Part shown: piece after piece, positions 24,710-33,152 of the stretch
How positions within the stretch are numbered: position 1 is the first letter of the stretch
Layout: every line of letters begins with the position of its first letter
Made by a program: the position numbers and the translations under genes
Source: Desulforapulum autotrophicum HRM2
Lineage (GTDB): Bacteria > Desulfobacterota > Desulfobacteria > Desulfobacterales > Desulfobacteraceae
Direction: 5' to 3'
Length of the DNA: 64,000 nucleotides
NCBI RefSeq assembly: GCF_000020365.1
Contig: NC_012108.1
Location: 248,001-312,000 of the forward strand
The notes under the pieces: generated by a model
Seen by the model: only the letters and a program-made list of their open reading frames with translations
What the model was told of the DNA's origin: nothing
The model's database searches: none

Positions 24710-25962
24710 GGTTGATGGTTTCCTTTTGTTTTTTCTCCTGAAATAATCCATACCGGGTTTAAGGCCGCCAGGCGTTCTCCAACGGGCATGGGCTTTGATT
24801 TGGATACCTGTATCTGGACAAGTTCGGCAGCGAACCCCATCTGTCTGAGCAGGTCAAGCACCGGTGTTGTGTGTTGGATCAGCACCGTGTTGACCACCAT
24901 TACACCCTTTGATTTAAGCCTTCGCCCTGCCTGTTCAACGATTTTTAAAAGATCCTGGCCGCCACCGCCGATGAAGATCCGGTCCGGGTCAGGCAGATCG
25001 ACCATGACGTCAAGGGTGTTTCCCTGGACCACGGACAGGTTGTTTGCCTGGAACTGTTGTCTGTTTGCCCGGATGTCTGAAATTCTGGAAGCATTTTTTT
25101 CCACGGCCACCACCTTTCCCCGGGGAACAAACAAAGCAGCCTCAATGCCCACAGATCCGGATCCGGCACCCAGATCCCAGACCACATGGTCCTTTGCCCA
25201 AAGGCGCAGCTTCGAAATGGAGATGCTCCGAACTTCCGATTTGGTGATCAGTCCCCGTTCATGGACGAACATGGTGTCGGGCATTCCAGGCCAGAGGAGC
25301 GGACACGATGATTGTTTTGGCCTCCCATGGCAGGGCTCCTTTTTTCCCTTCAGAATAACCACATTGGGCATGGCAAATTCAATGTTGGCAACGGCCGCCA
25401 TGTCCTCGTGCCAGGAGATGGTCTGGTCGGTGGAACCCAGGCGTTCCAGTACGCATAACCTGAAGCCCGTAAGGTTGTTTTCAATGAGACGGTCTGCGAT
25501 CCAGCCTGGGGTTCTTGTGTGGTCCGTGAGTATCCCGATTTTGTTGCAGGTTGTGAACATTGCCATCAGGTCCCGAGGCTCTCTTCCGTGGAGGCTGATC
25601 AAAAGGGCATCGTGCCAGGGTTCCTTGATGGCACTGAAGGCCGCCCCAAGGGATGAGATGTTCGGGTAGATGGTGACAGACGCTTGCCCAAGGGCCTGTA
25701 CCAGGGTTGACCCGATGCCGAAAAACAGGGGGTCGCCTGAAGCCAGGACCACAATGCGTTCGTCGGCCATACGTTGCTTGATGGCGGTCACCACATTGTC
25801 TATTTTCCCTGTGATGGTCAGGCTTGCCTTGTTCAGGGAATGGAAAATTTCCAGGTGCCGTCGGCCTCCGACCAGGAGGTCAGCCTTTTCAATTATCTGT
25901 CTGTGGTAGGAGGTCAGGTCATGTTCGCTCAGCCCCATGCCGATGATTTCAACACCCATCAT
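24706..25962 (-). CDS. cbiET: Bifunctional cobalt-precorrin-6Y C5,15-methyltransferase/decarboxylase
   Basis: The 418-residue protein fuses CbiE (about 1-200; VEIIGMGLSEHDLT, VLASGDPLFFGIGS, LISLHGREPRDL) with CbiT (about 220-400; VWDLGAGSGSVGIEAALFV, IFIGGGGQDLLKIVEQAG). The first half methylates C5; the second methylates C15 and removes the acetate side chain at C12. The fusion is common (CobL in the aerobic nomenclature). It overlaps the upstream Gate protein by 4 nt and cbiF by 4 nt. Confidence 0.95.
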   Translation of the reverse strand: MMGVEIIGMGLSEHDLTSYHRQIIEKADLLVGGRRHLEIFHSLNKASLTITGKIDNVVTAIKQRMADERIVVLASGDPLFFGIGSTLVQALGQASVTIYPNISSLGAAFSAIKEPWHDALLISLHGREPRDLMAMFTTCNKIGILTDHTRTPGWIADRLIENNLTGFRLCVLERLGSTDQTISWHEDMAAVANIEFAMPNVVILKGKKEPCHGRPKQSSCPLLWPGMPDTMFVHERGLITKSEVRSISISKLRLWAKDHVVWDLGAGSGSVGIEAALFVPRGKVVAVEKNASRISDIRANRQQFQANNLSVVQGNTLDVMVDLPDPDRIFIGGGGQDLLKIVEQAGRRLKSKGVMVVNTVLIQHTTPVLDLLRQMGFAAELVQIQVSKSKPMPVGERLAALNPVWIISGEKTKGNHQP

Positions 25963-27014
25963 GCCACCCCATAGTAAATCAATCCAACGATAATGATGCT
26001 GGTGATCCGGAAAAACTGGCCGCTCACCAACAGTGAAAGCCCCATTTTTGGGGAAAAGATACCCATGTAGCGGGGTATCTGGTGGCGCAGTGCCCGAAGG
26101 GGAAAGGCGATCACGTTTCCCATGAGAAGGGCGATAACGGTCTGCTTTGTGGTCAGCACCCCGGCATTCATTAGTGCGCCTGCTGCAGCAAACCCGGAGG
26201 TAAACTCGGCGGCAAAACTGAGAACCACAACAGAGAGGGATTCCACCGGCATGAACGACAGGGTGAGGGTGTGGGAAACCGTCTGGTTCAAAAATTCAAA
26301 GAATCCGTTGGTGTTGAGCACAAAAACCAGGGTGTAAATGGGCAGGACATACACGGCAATGCCCATGATGCGACTGGGAAGTTTTGTCCTGATCCCATTG
26401 AGGACTTCTTGTGCTCCTGGCCTTTCCCCGGCCCTTTCTTCCGGGTTGTTTTCCGGGATTAATCCGGTTTTGGATGCAAGGGGTTTGTACCAGAATCCGA
26501 AGACAAGAAAGCAGAGGGTTCTTAACAGGGTGGCGCTGAAGGTGAGCAGAAAATAAAAAATCCCTGCCCTTCCGGTGAGGGGCACCACGATAAAAAAGGT
26601 GGTCGGCAGATGGAGAAAAAAGGCCGGCAGCTGGTTAATATAGTTGGTGAGAAAGAGCTGGGCTTTGGTGATCTTTTTTTGTTTGAAAAATTCGAGCAGC
26701 ATGGCGTTGGCGGCAACCCCCGAGACAAAGGCTGCAGTAAAGGCTGCGCTGCAACGGTTTCCCAGGTTTGAGAATCTGAAAAAGGGCCGGGCAACAACAG
26801 AGAGTTGCCGGGTCCACCCGGTTGCCTCGATCACCTGGCCTGCGGCAAGCCCCAGGGTGATGAATACCATGAGCCGAAAAAGGGGGAAGAAAAGTCTGTT
26901 CACAAGGGTGGCTGTGTCCACAGGGCGACCTGTGGACAGACCTCCGCCCACGAGCATAAGCGTGATTATCAGTGAGACAGCCAGCTGTTTTTTCTGATTC
27001 TTCTTTTTTTTCAT
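25959..27014 (-). CDS. Membrane protein with nucleoside-recognition (Gate) domains in the B12 operon
   Basis: This 351-residue integral membrane protein has about eight hydrophobic helices and a basic N-terminus (MKKKKNQKKQL). Two Gate-like blocks are visible: RCSAAFTAAFVSGVAANAMLLE-type residues around 87-110 (key small residues with Asn) and EFTSGFAAAGALMNAGVL around 265-285. Such Gate domains occur in SpmA/SpmB, FeoB and nucleoside transporters. It sits exactly between cbiL and cbiET with 4-nt overlaps on both sides, so it must be coexpressed with corrin-ring synthesis. A role in moving cobalt, a corrinoid or a precursor is inferred; the family alone does not define the substrate. Confidence 0.75.
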   Translation of the reverse strand: MKKKKNQKKQLAVSLIITLMLVGGGLSTGRPVDTATLVNRLFFPLFRLMVFITLGLAAGQVIEATGWTRQLSVVARPFFRFSNLGNRCSAAFTAAFVSGVAANAMLLEFFKQKKITKAQLFLTNYINQLPAFFLHLPTTFFIVVPLTGRAGIFYFLLTFSATLLRTLCFLVFGFWYKPLASKTGLIPENNPEERAGERPGAQEVLNGIRTKLPSRIMGIAVYVLPIYTLVFVLNTNGFFEFLNQTVSHTLTLSFMPVESLSVVVLSFAAEFTSGFAAAGALMNAGVLTTKQTVIALLMGNVIAFPLRALRHQIPRYMGIFSPKMGLSLLVSGQFFRITSIIIVGLIYYGVA

Positions 27015-27718
27015 TTTCCAGCCAGGATAAGGGTCCAGTAGTCGGGTTTCCTTGCCTCAAGGTCAGTGAGGTCATGGATGATTTTTTCCCCGTCCCGGCC
27101 ACACTTGGAAACGGCCACGGCCTTTTCCATCATGCCTGCATCCTGAAGGGCCGTGTTGATGTCTGCGGTGTTTTTATATGCCTTGAGCAGCACCACGTTT
27201 TCAACACCGTCCATGCTCTTTCTCAAGGGTTCTCCCCCATAGGCGCCCGAGGTGATGAGCAGCGACTCTTCCGCCTCAACCAGGGTTCGGTTGAGCCTTG
27301 CCGCAGCCGCATGGAACGAGGTGATTCCCGGAATGGTTTCCACCACAGCATGGGGCATTACGGCTTTAAGGCTTTTGAGCACATATCCGTAGGTCGAGTA
27401 GGTCATGGGGTCTCCCAGGGTGAGAAAGGCTGCTTTTTTGCCCTGTTCCAGAACGGCGGCAATCTTGCGGGCGTTGTTGTCCCAGGCGGCTTTGGACTCG
27501 ACCTTGTCCTTTATCATGGGAAAGGAGAGGGAACAGATATCGGTCCCCTTTGTGATATGGGGCCGGGCGATTTCCACGGCCAGACTGTAGCTGTTTTTGG
27601 TGGATGCCGCCGTAAAAATGACATCGGCCTCATTAATGGTTCGTACGGCCTTGAGTGTCAAAAGTTCTGGGTCCCCGGGACCGACTCCTATGCCGAAAAG
27701 TTTACCGGTTGTGCTCAT
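27011..27718 (-). CDS. cbiL: Precorrin-2 / cobalt-factor II C20-methyltransferase
   Basis: The 235-residue protein opens with FGIGVGPGDPELLTLKAVR, followed by FLTLGDPMTYSTYGY and ETIPGITSFHAAAARLN, the hallmark motifs of CbiL/CobI. It adds the C20 methyl group from S-adenosylmethionine, the first committed corrin step after precorrin-2. It is the first biosynthetic gene in the operon, after btuF, and overlaps the Gate gene by 4 nt. Confidence 0.95.
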   Translation of the reverse strand: MSTTGKLFGIGVGPGDPELLTLKAVRTINEADVIFTAASTKNSYSLAVEIARPHITKGTDICSLSFPMIKDKVESKAAWDNNARKIAAVLEQGKKAAFLTLGDPMTYSTYGYVLKSLKAVMPHAVVETIPGITSFHAAAARLNRTLVEAEESLLITSGAYGGEPLRKSMDGVENVVLLKAYKNTADINTALQDAGMMEKAVAVSKCGRDGEKIIHDLTDLEARKPDYWTLILAGK

Positions 27719-27784
27719 GTGTTGTTTTCCTTGTTAAACATGGTGAAGGAAACGGACCTGTCCGGGTCCGTGTCTCTCCGGATT

Positions 27785-28765
27785 TCAGAATGCTTTCCTC
27801 TTCTCCTGGATCAGGGCGTCCGAGTTCCTGGGATCCAGGGCGCCGAAGATGTCAGGATAGAGGATTTCTCCAATGGTTTTAATTCCCTGCAACAGCCTGA
27901 ATCCAGGCCGTGATACAATTTGTTCGTCGATCAGGTAAATTGCGTTGTTTTTTACGGCCTTGATCATGGCAAAGCCGGGCTCAGTCTCTATGGTTTCACG
28001 GGAAACAGGATTCATCTCTCCCTGTTGGGCAAGAAACACGTCAATTTTGTCTGCATGGGCAAGAATTTGTTCTTTGCCGTAGTTGCCGATATTTGTTCCC
28101 CTGGACGCCCTGGCATCTTTTGCAACATTGATTCCGCCTGCAACCTCCAGGGCAAAAAGGGCCATGGAACCAGGAGTAAAGGTTTTCATTTTTGAATGAA
28201 TGGCTTCAAAGTAGACCTGTTTTTTTGGTGCTATGCCCTTGGTAAGGGCCCGAAACCCGGCTACCTGGTGTTTGAAATCAGCGACCATTGCCCCTGCCTG
28301 TTCATTCCTGCCGGTGAGTCGTCCAAGGGTGGTCCAGTAATCATACATTCCTTCAACGTCAGCGGGCTGGAGTGATACTACGGTGATACCCGAGCGTTCA
28401 AGCTGCTGGATGAGCCTGGAACAGCCTCTTTCGATCATGGGGCGGATCAAAATAAGGTCGGGCCTTGCCCCGAGAAATTTTTCAGGACCATCGTGGGCGG
28501 AAAACCAGGGGGTGGTTGAAAATCGAGGGTCGTGGATGTCGCTGCGAGAGACCCCGATGATTTCCCGGTCAAGGCCCAGAAAAACTAAATTCTCCGTGTG
28601 TGCCCCATACAGTGAGATGATCCTTGAAAAAGGTCGCTCAAATATCAGGGTCCGGCCGTTTTGGTCAACCACCCGTTGTGCTCCAAGGACAGGTGCCAGG
28701 TTTGAGAGGACCATGAAAAGGCTCAGCCATAGGGCGGTTTTTATTCTGCTGATATCTTTATTCAA
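27785..28765 (-). CDS. Corrinoid/iron-complex ABC transporter substrate-binding protein (BtuF-like)
   Basis: This 326-residue precursor has a signal peptide (KTALWLSLFMVLSNLAPVLGA) and a class-III periplasmic binding fold: RVVDQNGRTLIFERPFSRI, NLVFLGLDREIIGVS, a long middle helix, and DKIDVFLAQQGEMNPVSRE. I place the start at a TTG (28765), overlapping the btuD stop; an ATG at 28891 would add 42 residues that only mirror btuD. Given the cobalamin riboswitch and the neighbours, the likely ligand is a corrinoid, delivered to the BtuC/BtuD-like transporter; a siderophore cannot be excluded from sequence alone. Confidence 0.85.
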   Translation of the reverse strand: MNKDISRIKTALWLSLFMVLSNLAPVLGAQRVVDQNGRTLIFERPFSRIISLYGAHTENLVFLGLDREIIGVSRSDIHDPRFSTTPWFSAHDGPEKFLGARPDLILIRPMIERGCSRLIQQLERSGITVVSLQPADVEGMYDYWTTLGRLTGRNEQAGAMVADFKHQVAGFRALTKGIAPKKQVYFEAIHSKMKTFTPGSMALFALEVAGGINVAKDARASRGTNIGNYGKEQILAHADKIDVFLAQQGEMNPVSRETIETEPGFAMIKAVKNNAIYLIDEQIVSRPGFRLLQGIKTIGEILYPDIFGALDPRNSDALIQEKRKAF

Positions 28766-29543
28766 GGTATCCCGCCTTGAAACTGGCCTGCCTTGCCCTG
28801 GAATAGGGGTTGAACTCAACCCGGGATTCCACCTCAAACACCTGCCGCACCATCTCCTCGTCCAGAACATCATCTGTTTGACCGGCGGCAATGATTCGGC
28901 CCTGCTTCATGAATACAAGGCTGTCAGACCAGGCCGCAGCAAGGTTGATGTCATGGAACACCGACACAACGGTTCTGTTGGATTTGAGTACCTCGGTTTT
29001 TACAATGTTTAGCAGGCGCAGGGTGTGGTTGATATCCATGCTGGAAAAGGCCTCGTCCAGAAAGAGCAGGGGGGTCGCCTGGCAAAGGGCCCGGGCCACC
29101 ACACATCGCTGGCGTTCCCCGCCGCTCAGGCGGTTGATTCTTCGGTTCATGAGTCCCTTGATGCCGGTTCGTTCCATGATTCTGTCGACTATCTGGACAT
29201 CCTCGCTGCCGGGCCGGGCAAACCTTGCTATATGGGGATGCCGGCCCATCATCACGATCTCTTTGACGGTGAACGGGAAATTGATGTCATACCCCTGGCA
29301 GACCAGGGCAATGGCCCTTGCAAGCTGTTTTTGTGTGAAATCATGGATGGATTTTTTTTCGAGCATTATGGTGCCGGTATCGGCCCTGTGGTGGCGGATG
29401 AGCAGATCAAGCAGTGTGGTCTTGCCGCAGCCGTTGGGGCCGAGGATGGAATAAAAATATCCTGGCTTTAACCTGAGGTTGATGTCCTGGAGTACCGGCT
29501 TCTGGTCGTAGGCGAAACCCAGATTTTGAACAATCATTTCCAT
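28758..29543 (-). CDS. ABC transporter ATP-binding protein (BtuD/FecE-like)
   Basis: The 261-residue ATPase has Walker A (SILGPNGCGKTTLLDLL, about 35-51), signature (RLSGGERQRCVVARAL), Walker B with catalytic Glu (LLFLDEAFSSMD), and the switch His in VVSVFHDINLAAAW. It belongs to the FecE/BtuD/FhuC group. It follows the permease gene by 8 bp and is followed by the binding protein gene, forming a complete importer placed first in the cobalamin operon. Confidence 0.92.
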   Translation of the reverse strand: MEMIVQNLGFAYDQKPVLQDINLRLKPGYFYSILGPNGCGKTTLLDLLIRHHRADTGTIMLEKKSIHDFTQKQLARAIALVCQGYDINFPFTVKEIVMMGRHPHIARFARPGSEDVQIVDRIMERTGIKGLMNRRINRLSGGERQRCVVARALCQATPLLFLDEAFSSMDINHTLRLLNIVKTEVLKSNRTVVSVFHDINLAAAWSDSLVFMKQGRIIAAGQTDDVLDEEMVRQVFEVESRVEFNPYSRARQASFKAGYLE

Positions 29544-29551
29544 TGAATCTT

Positions 29552-30592
29552 CTATATCTCCTGGCTTTTTTTGAATATCCAGCAGAAGACAGGTCCTCCG
29601 ATCAGGGCCGTGAGCACGCCAATGGGGATTTCGTGGGGAAGAACAGCCCGGGTAATGGTGTCGGCACCGAGCAGAAGCAGGGATCCTGTGAGTATGGAAA
29701 CGGGGATGAGTCGTCCATGGTCCGGTCCGGTGATGATTCTTACCATGTGGGGTACCAGCAGCCCGACAAAGCCGATGATGCCGGAAACCGATACGGATAC
29801 GGCCGCAAGAAGGGAGCCGGTGACGAGCAGAATCAGGGTGACCCGCTGGGTATCAACCCCCAGGCTGGTGGCCGAACGGTCGCCCAGGCAGACCAGGTTG
29901 AGGTCCCTTGCAAAGAACAACGAGATGCACAGTCCCGCACCCAGAACCGTCCAGGTCAAGGCCACCTCGCCCCATGTTTTTGATGCAAAGCTGCCCATGA
30001 GCCAGAAAATAATGGCAGAGACCTGGTCGTCGGCAAGGTACTTCATGAAGCTGATCCCGGCCGACAGGATAGCTGCAACGATGATACCCGACAGGATCAG
30101 GCTGTTCGAGGAAAACCCCCCTCCTTTGTTGCTGCCGGAAAATGAGAGAAACATGACGGCAAAAAGGGTGAGACAGGCACCGGTAAAGGCAGAGAGGGGC
30201 ACAGACACAAGTGTGGCCCCAAGACTTAAGAGGATGGCAACGCAGGCGCCAAAGGCAGCCCCGGCTGAAACCCCCAGGGTGTAGGGATCGGCAAGGGGGT
30301 TGAGGAGAATACCCTGGAACAGCACGCCCGACAGGGCAAGGGCGCCGCCAACGGCGGCACACACCAGTATCCGTGGAAGCCTGACATCCATGACAATGGT
30401 TTTGACCGTGGCATCAACAGGGCCTGGATCGTTGAAGATTTCTGTCTTGATCAGGGACGCAAGATCTGAGGGCCCGATGTCGACATATCCCATGGATGCA
30501 GAAGCAATGACCATCCCGACTAGAAGAAAAGAGAACAGGAGCACCAGAAGCCCTGTTCTCTTCTTCCATATGGCGATAACCGGTAGACTCAC
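29552..30592 (-). CDS. ABC transporter permease (BtuC/FecCD family)
   Basis: The 346-residue membrane protein shows about ten helices and the FecCD motifs RLPRILVCAAVGGALALSG, LADPYTLGVSAGAAFGA and GIIGFVGLLVPHMVRI. It is the first gene after the cobalamin riboswitch, which supports corrinoid import as its function. Translation seems to start at GTG (30592); there is no in-frame ATG near the conserved N-terminus and the ribosome site is weak, which suits control by the upstream leader. Confidence 0.92.
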   Translation of the reverse strand: MSLPVIAIWKKRTGLLVLLFSFLLVGMVIASASMGYVDIGPSDLASLIKTEIFNDPGPVDATVKTIVMDVRLPRILVCAAVGGALALSGVLFQGILLNPLADPYTLGVSAGAAFGACVAILLSLGATLVSVPLSAFTGACLTLFAVMFLSFSGSNKGGGFSSNSLILSGIIVAAILSAGISFMKYLADDQVSAIIFWLMGSFASKTWGEVALTWTVLGAGLCISLFFARDLNLVCLGDRSATSLGVDTQRVTLILLVTGSLLAAVSVSVSGIIGFVGLLVPHMVRIITGPDHGRLIPVSILTGSLLLLGADTITRAVLPHEIPIGVLTALIGGPVFCWIFKKSQEI

Positions 30593-30661
30593 TTGCGTGC
30601 CATATTCCTATTATATATGATGGAGACTGGGTCTCCATTGTTCCATGTGAAACAGTGTAAA

Positions 30662-30696
30662 CAAAAAAACCCATATCGACATTTAATCGATATGGG
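30662..30696 (-). terminator. Intrinsic terminator in the riboswitch leader
   Basis: CCCATATCGA (30670-30679) and TCGATATGGG (30687-30696) form a perfect 10-bp stem with a 7-nt loop; on the minus strand it is followed by seven T residues. It lies between the riboswitch aptamer and btuC, so it is probably the expression platform that stops transcription when cobalamin is bound. Confidence 0.85.
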
Positions 30697-30774
30697 ATTC
30701 CGTATTTATCCTCATCCGCCATTTTAATTGATCCAGCCCAACCGCGCAGGCCCACAAGATCGTCTTATTTCATT

Positions 30775-30948
30775 CCATATCAGGCAGGTTTTCTGACTTC
30801 CGGATCATCTTACTTGCTGTGTCTTCCCATCCCATTAACAATTAATGTCAAGGACAGTGACATTGGACAGCGTTCATTCCCGGTTACAGCGGCGGGTCCG
30901 TTCCTGAGTTTCACAGGATTCCCTCTTCATGATGCATAATACCTGAAT
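30775..30948 (-). promoter_or_regulatory. Adenosylcobalamin riboswitch
   Basis: The minus-strand RNA has the conserved cobalamin aptamer core: GGGAAUCCUGUGAAACUCAG, then GGACCCGCCGCUGUAACCGGG, and near the 3' end CCGGAAGUCAGAAAACCUGCC. The 5' CAGG and 3' CCUGCCUGA can form the closing stem P1. It lies between the promoter at 30957-30985 and the terminator at 30662-30696, controlling the twelve-gene transport and biosynthesis operon. Confidence 0.93.
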
Positions 30949-30956
30949 TTTTATTG

Positions 30957-30985
30957 ACAATAGGACGCCGCTGTTAAAATGTCAA
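30957..30985 (-). promoter_or_regulatory. Sigma-70 promoter of the cobalamin operon
   Basis: On the minus strand TTGACA (30985-30980), a 17-bp spacer and TATTGT (30962-30957) form a near-consensus promoter. The predicted start is a few bases before the riboswitch P1 stem. The -35 and -10 regions also form an ATTGACA/TGTCAAT inverted repeat that could be a repressor site. Confidence 0.75.
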
Positions 30986-31030
30986 TGGAAATATTTTCCC
31001 ATTTTAATAAAATCATGTTATGGGTAGCCC

Positions 31031-32254
31031 ATGAAAATTTTACACCTGATCAGCCAGATGCCGGATATGACTGGAAGTGGGAAATATCTCCAGGCGGTTG
31101 TCAACTGCGCCCGGCAGAGCGGCCATGAAAACTTTCTTGTGGCGGGCGTTCAGGATAATTTCACCCTGGCCCCTGGTCTGATAGACCCTGATTGCTCCCT
31201 TTATGTGAACTTCAACACCCCTGCACTTAACTTTCCCATTCCTGGAATGAGTGACGTCATGCCTTATCCCAGTCGGGTATTTGCAACCCTTTCACCATTG
31301 GAGCTTCGAAGTTATGAGGTGGCATTCAAAGAGAAAATTGCCGCAGCAGTCCATCAATTTAAGCCGGATTTGATTCACAGTCACCACCTGTGGCAGGTGT
31401 CGGCTTTTGCCACCGAGGTTGCACCCGCCATCCCCATGGTTGTCTCCTGCCATGGGACCTGTCTGAGGCAATTGGCCCTGTGTCCCCATTTAAAGGAAAA
31501 ACCCCTTGAGCTTTCCCAAAAGGTCTCCGGTATCCTTGCCCTGAGCAGGGTCCAGGCCCAGGAGATCATTTCCACCTACCCGGCTGCCCGGGGAAAAACC
31601 CATGTGGTGGGTGCAGGGTTTGACCAGCATCTTTTTTTTCCGGTCGCAAAACCTACCCCTCCGCCAGTGGAGATTCTCTATGCGGGGAAACTGTGCCGGG
31701 CAAAGGGTGTACCCTGGCTTCTCAAGTCCCTTAAACCCCTGGGCTCACTGCCCTGGCGGCTGCACCTGGCCGGCAGCGGAAGTGGGGAGGAACAACGTAC
31801 CTGCAAGGAACTTGCGGCTGAGTTCGGTGACCAGGTTTGTCTCCATGGAACCTTGACCCACCCTGAACTTGCCCGCCTCATGGGGCGTACCCATCTGTTT
31901 GTTTTGCCCTCATTTTTTGAAGGACTTCCCCTGGTGCTCATGGAGGCCCTTGCCTCTGGCTGCACAATCGTGACCACGGCCCTGCCCGGTACCTGTGAGG
32001 TACTCAGCGGGATAACCCCTGGCCGGGTGAAATTTTTGAATCTTCCGCCCCTTGCAACGGTGGATACACCCCATGGGTCGGACCTTCCCCGTCTGGAACA
32101 GGCCCTGACCCGGATTCTGGCCAGGATCATTGGGGATTATCTTGAACAAGGGGTATCGGACATGCCGATGAATGATCGCCTGACAGGGGAGTATACATGG
32201 GAGAAGGTGTTTGAAAAAATTGAAGCCGTTTACAAAAAGGCCCTTAAAGGGTGA
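31031..32254 (+). CDS. Glycosyltransferase family 4 protein
   Basis: The 407-residue protein has the two-domain GT-B fold of GT4 retaining transferases. The N-terminal domain opens with ILHLISQMPDMTGSGKYL and contains PDLIHSHHLWQVSAFA. The C-terminal domain contains EILYAGKLCRAKGVPWLL, the glycine-rich GSGSGEEQ, and the E-x7-E motif in FFEGLPLVLMEALASG, which contacts the nucleotide-sugar donor. The acceptor is unknown. It is monocistronic, and its 3' end overlaps that of the convergent phosphatase gene by 11 bp. Confidence 0.88.
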   Translation: MKILHLISQMPDMTGSGKYLQAVVNCARQSGHENFLVAGVQDNFTLAPGLIDPDCSLYVNFNTPALNFPIPGMSDVMPYPSRVFATLSPLELRSYEVAFKEKIAAAVHQFKPDLIHSHHLWQVSAFATEVAPAIPMVVSCHGTCLRQLALCPHLKEKPLELSQKVSGILALSRVQAQEIISTYPAARGKTHVVGAGFDQHLFFPVAKPTPPPVEILYAGKLCRAKGVPWLLKSLKPLGSLPWRLHLAGSGSGEEQRTCKELAAEFGDQVCLHGTLTHPELARLMGRTHLFVLPSFFEGLPLVLMEALASGCTIVTTALPGTCEVLSGITPGRVKFLNLPPLATVDTPHGSDLPRLEQALTRILARIIGDYLEQGVSDMPMNDRLTGEYTWEKVFEKIEAVYKKALKG

Positions 32255-33050
32255 CGGCGATGGCGGCAATATCGTCGTGGCACTTGAACCGGGGATATTG
32301 TCTGCACATGGGATCTTTGTCTTCAATGGCCCGAATTCGGTCCCTGAGACCATGGAGTCCGAGCCTGAGGTAGTTATTCACCAGATCGTCAAACCGTTTT
32401 AGCGGTTCCGGGTCGGGTGTTGGCAGCTGAAGCCCGTCGGTGAACAGGAGAATATGGGCGACCTCTTCCAGGGGTTCAACCCCTGAAAGAATGAAATTTT
32501 CTGCTGCCCTTTCTCCGTTGAGCACACCATAGGTACGATTCATTTGCTGCCGTGTCTTTGCAATCTGATGGGCCAGGGCCTGTCCAATGGTGACCGGGCT
32601 GGTTTGAGCCATCTGTTTCCAAAGGGAGAGGGTTTCAAAATCGTGGTCCGGCTTTTCTCCGAGTACCCGGTGGGAACCGTCCCCATGGACAAGAATGATA
32701 CAGGCATCACCGGCCTGAACCCACTCAAGTACCCGGCCGTCTACTTTTGCCACGGCAGCGCTGGTACTCCACAGGTTCTGACGTTCCGAAAGATTTACAC
32801 CATGGCTGATCATGGTCTCCCATATTTTTTCGTTGGCCTTGCCTGCAAGGATTTCCAGGGATGCTCCGTTTTTTTTAAATACATCGCAGGCCGTTGAAGA
32901 GGCAATCTTCCCTCCGGTTTTACAGCCGTCAAACAGGGCCTTGTCAAGACTTGTTGCCCCGTCAAAAACTCCAAAAAGAGATCCCTCCATCACAAGGGCA
33001 TCTTCGTTGATCCTGCCCGATCCTTTTTCCAGAATGTGCTCGGCTCTCAT
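32244..33050 (-). CDS. PP2C-family serine/threonine phosphatase
   Basis: This 268-residue cytoplasmic protein has compact PP2C motifs: EKGSGRINEDAL, LFGVFDGATSLD (metal-binding Asp-Gly), VQAGDACIILV, HILLFTDGLQLP and a terminal DDIAAIAV. It has no sensor or membrane segment. It is unlike the RsbU-type phosphatases elsewhere in the window and closer to free-standing PP2C enzymes that reverse Ser/Thr kinases; no kinase gene is adjacent. GGGAAA precedes the ATG. Confidence 0.82.
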   Translation of the reverse strand: MRAEHILEKGSGRINEDALVMEGSLFGVFDGATSLDKALFDGCKTGGKIASSTACDVFKKNGASLEILAGKANEKIWETMISHGVNLSERQNLWSTSAAVAKVDGRVLEWVQAGDACIILVHGDGSHRVLGEKPDHDFETLSLWKQMAQTSPVTIGQALAHQIAKTRQQMNRTYGVLNGERAAENFILSGVEPLEEVAHILLFTDGLQLPTPDPEPLKRFDDLVNNYLRLGLHGLRDRIRAIEDKDPMCRQYPRFKCHDDIAAIAVTL

Positions 33051-33152
33051 ATTTTCCCTTCATTGGTTGATTAGCTGTAGAGTCAATTATAGGCGTGGAG
33101 GTTTTGATGTCAAAGCGATTATATTAATAGCCTTTTAACGGGTTATAGGAAT

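Larger units (their letters stand above)
30593..31030. other. Leader region between btuC and the glycosyltransferase
   Basis: This 438-bp divergent region holds the promoter, riboswitch and terminator annotated separately. The minus-strand frame at 30414-30755 is not a gene, because it crosses the terminator hairpin. The last 50 bp before 31031 are AT-rich and presumably carry the promoter of the plus-strand glycosyltransferase, whose ribosome site is weak. Confidence 0.6.

Noticed and set aside
30414-30755. 113-codon minus-strand frame between the riboswitch and btuC
   Set aside because: It crosses the intrinsic terminator hairpin and runs into btuC in another frame; its start is in the leader RNA.
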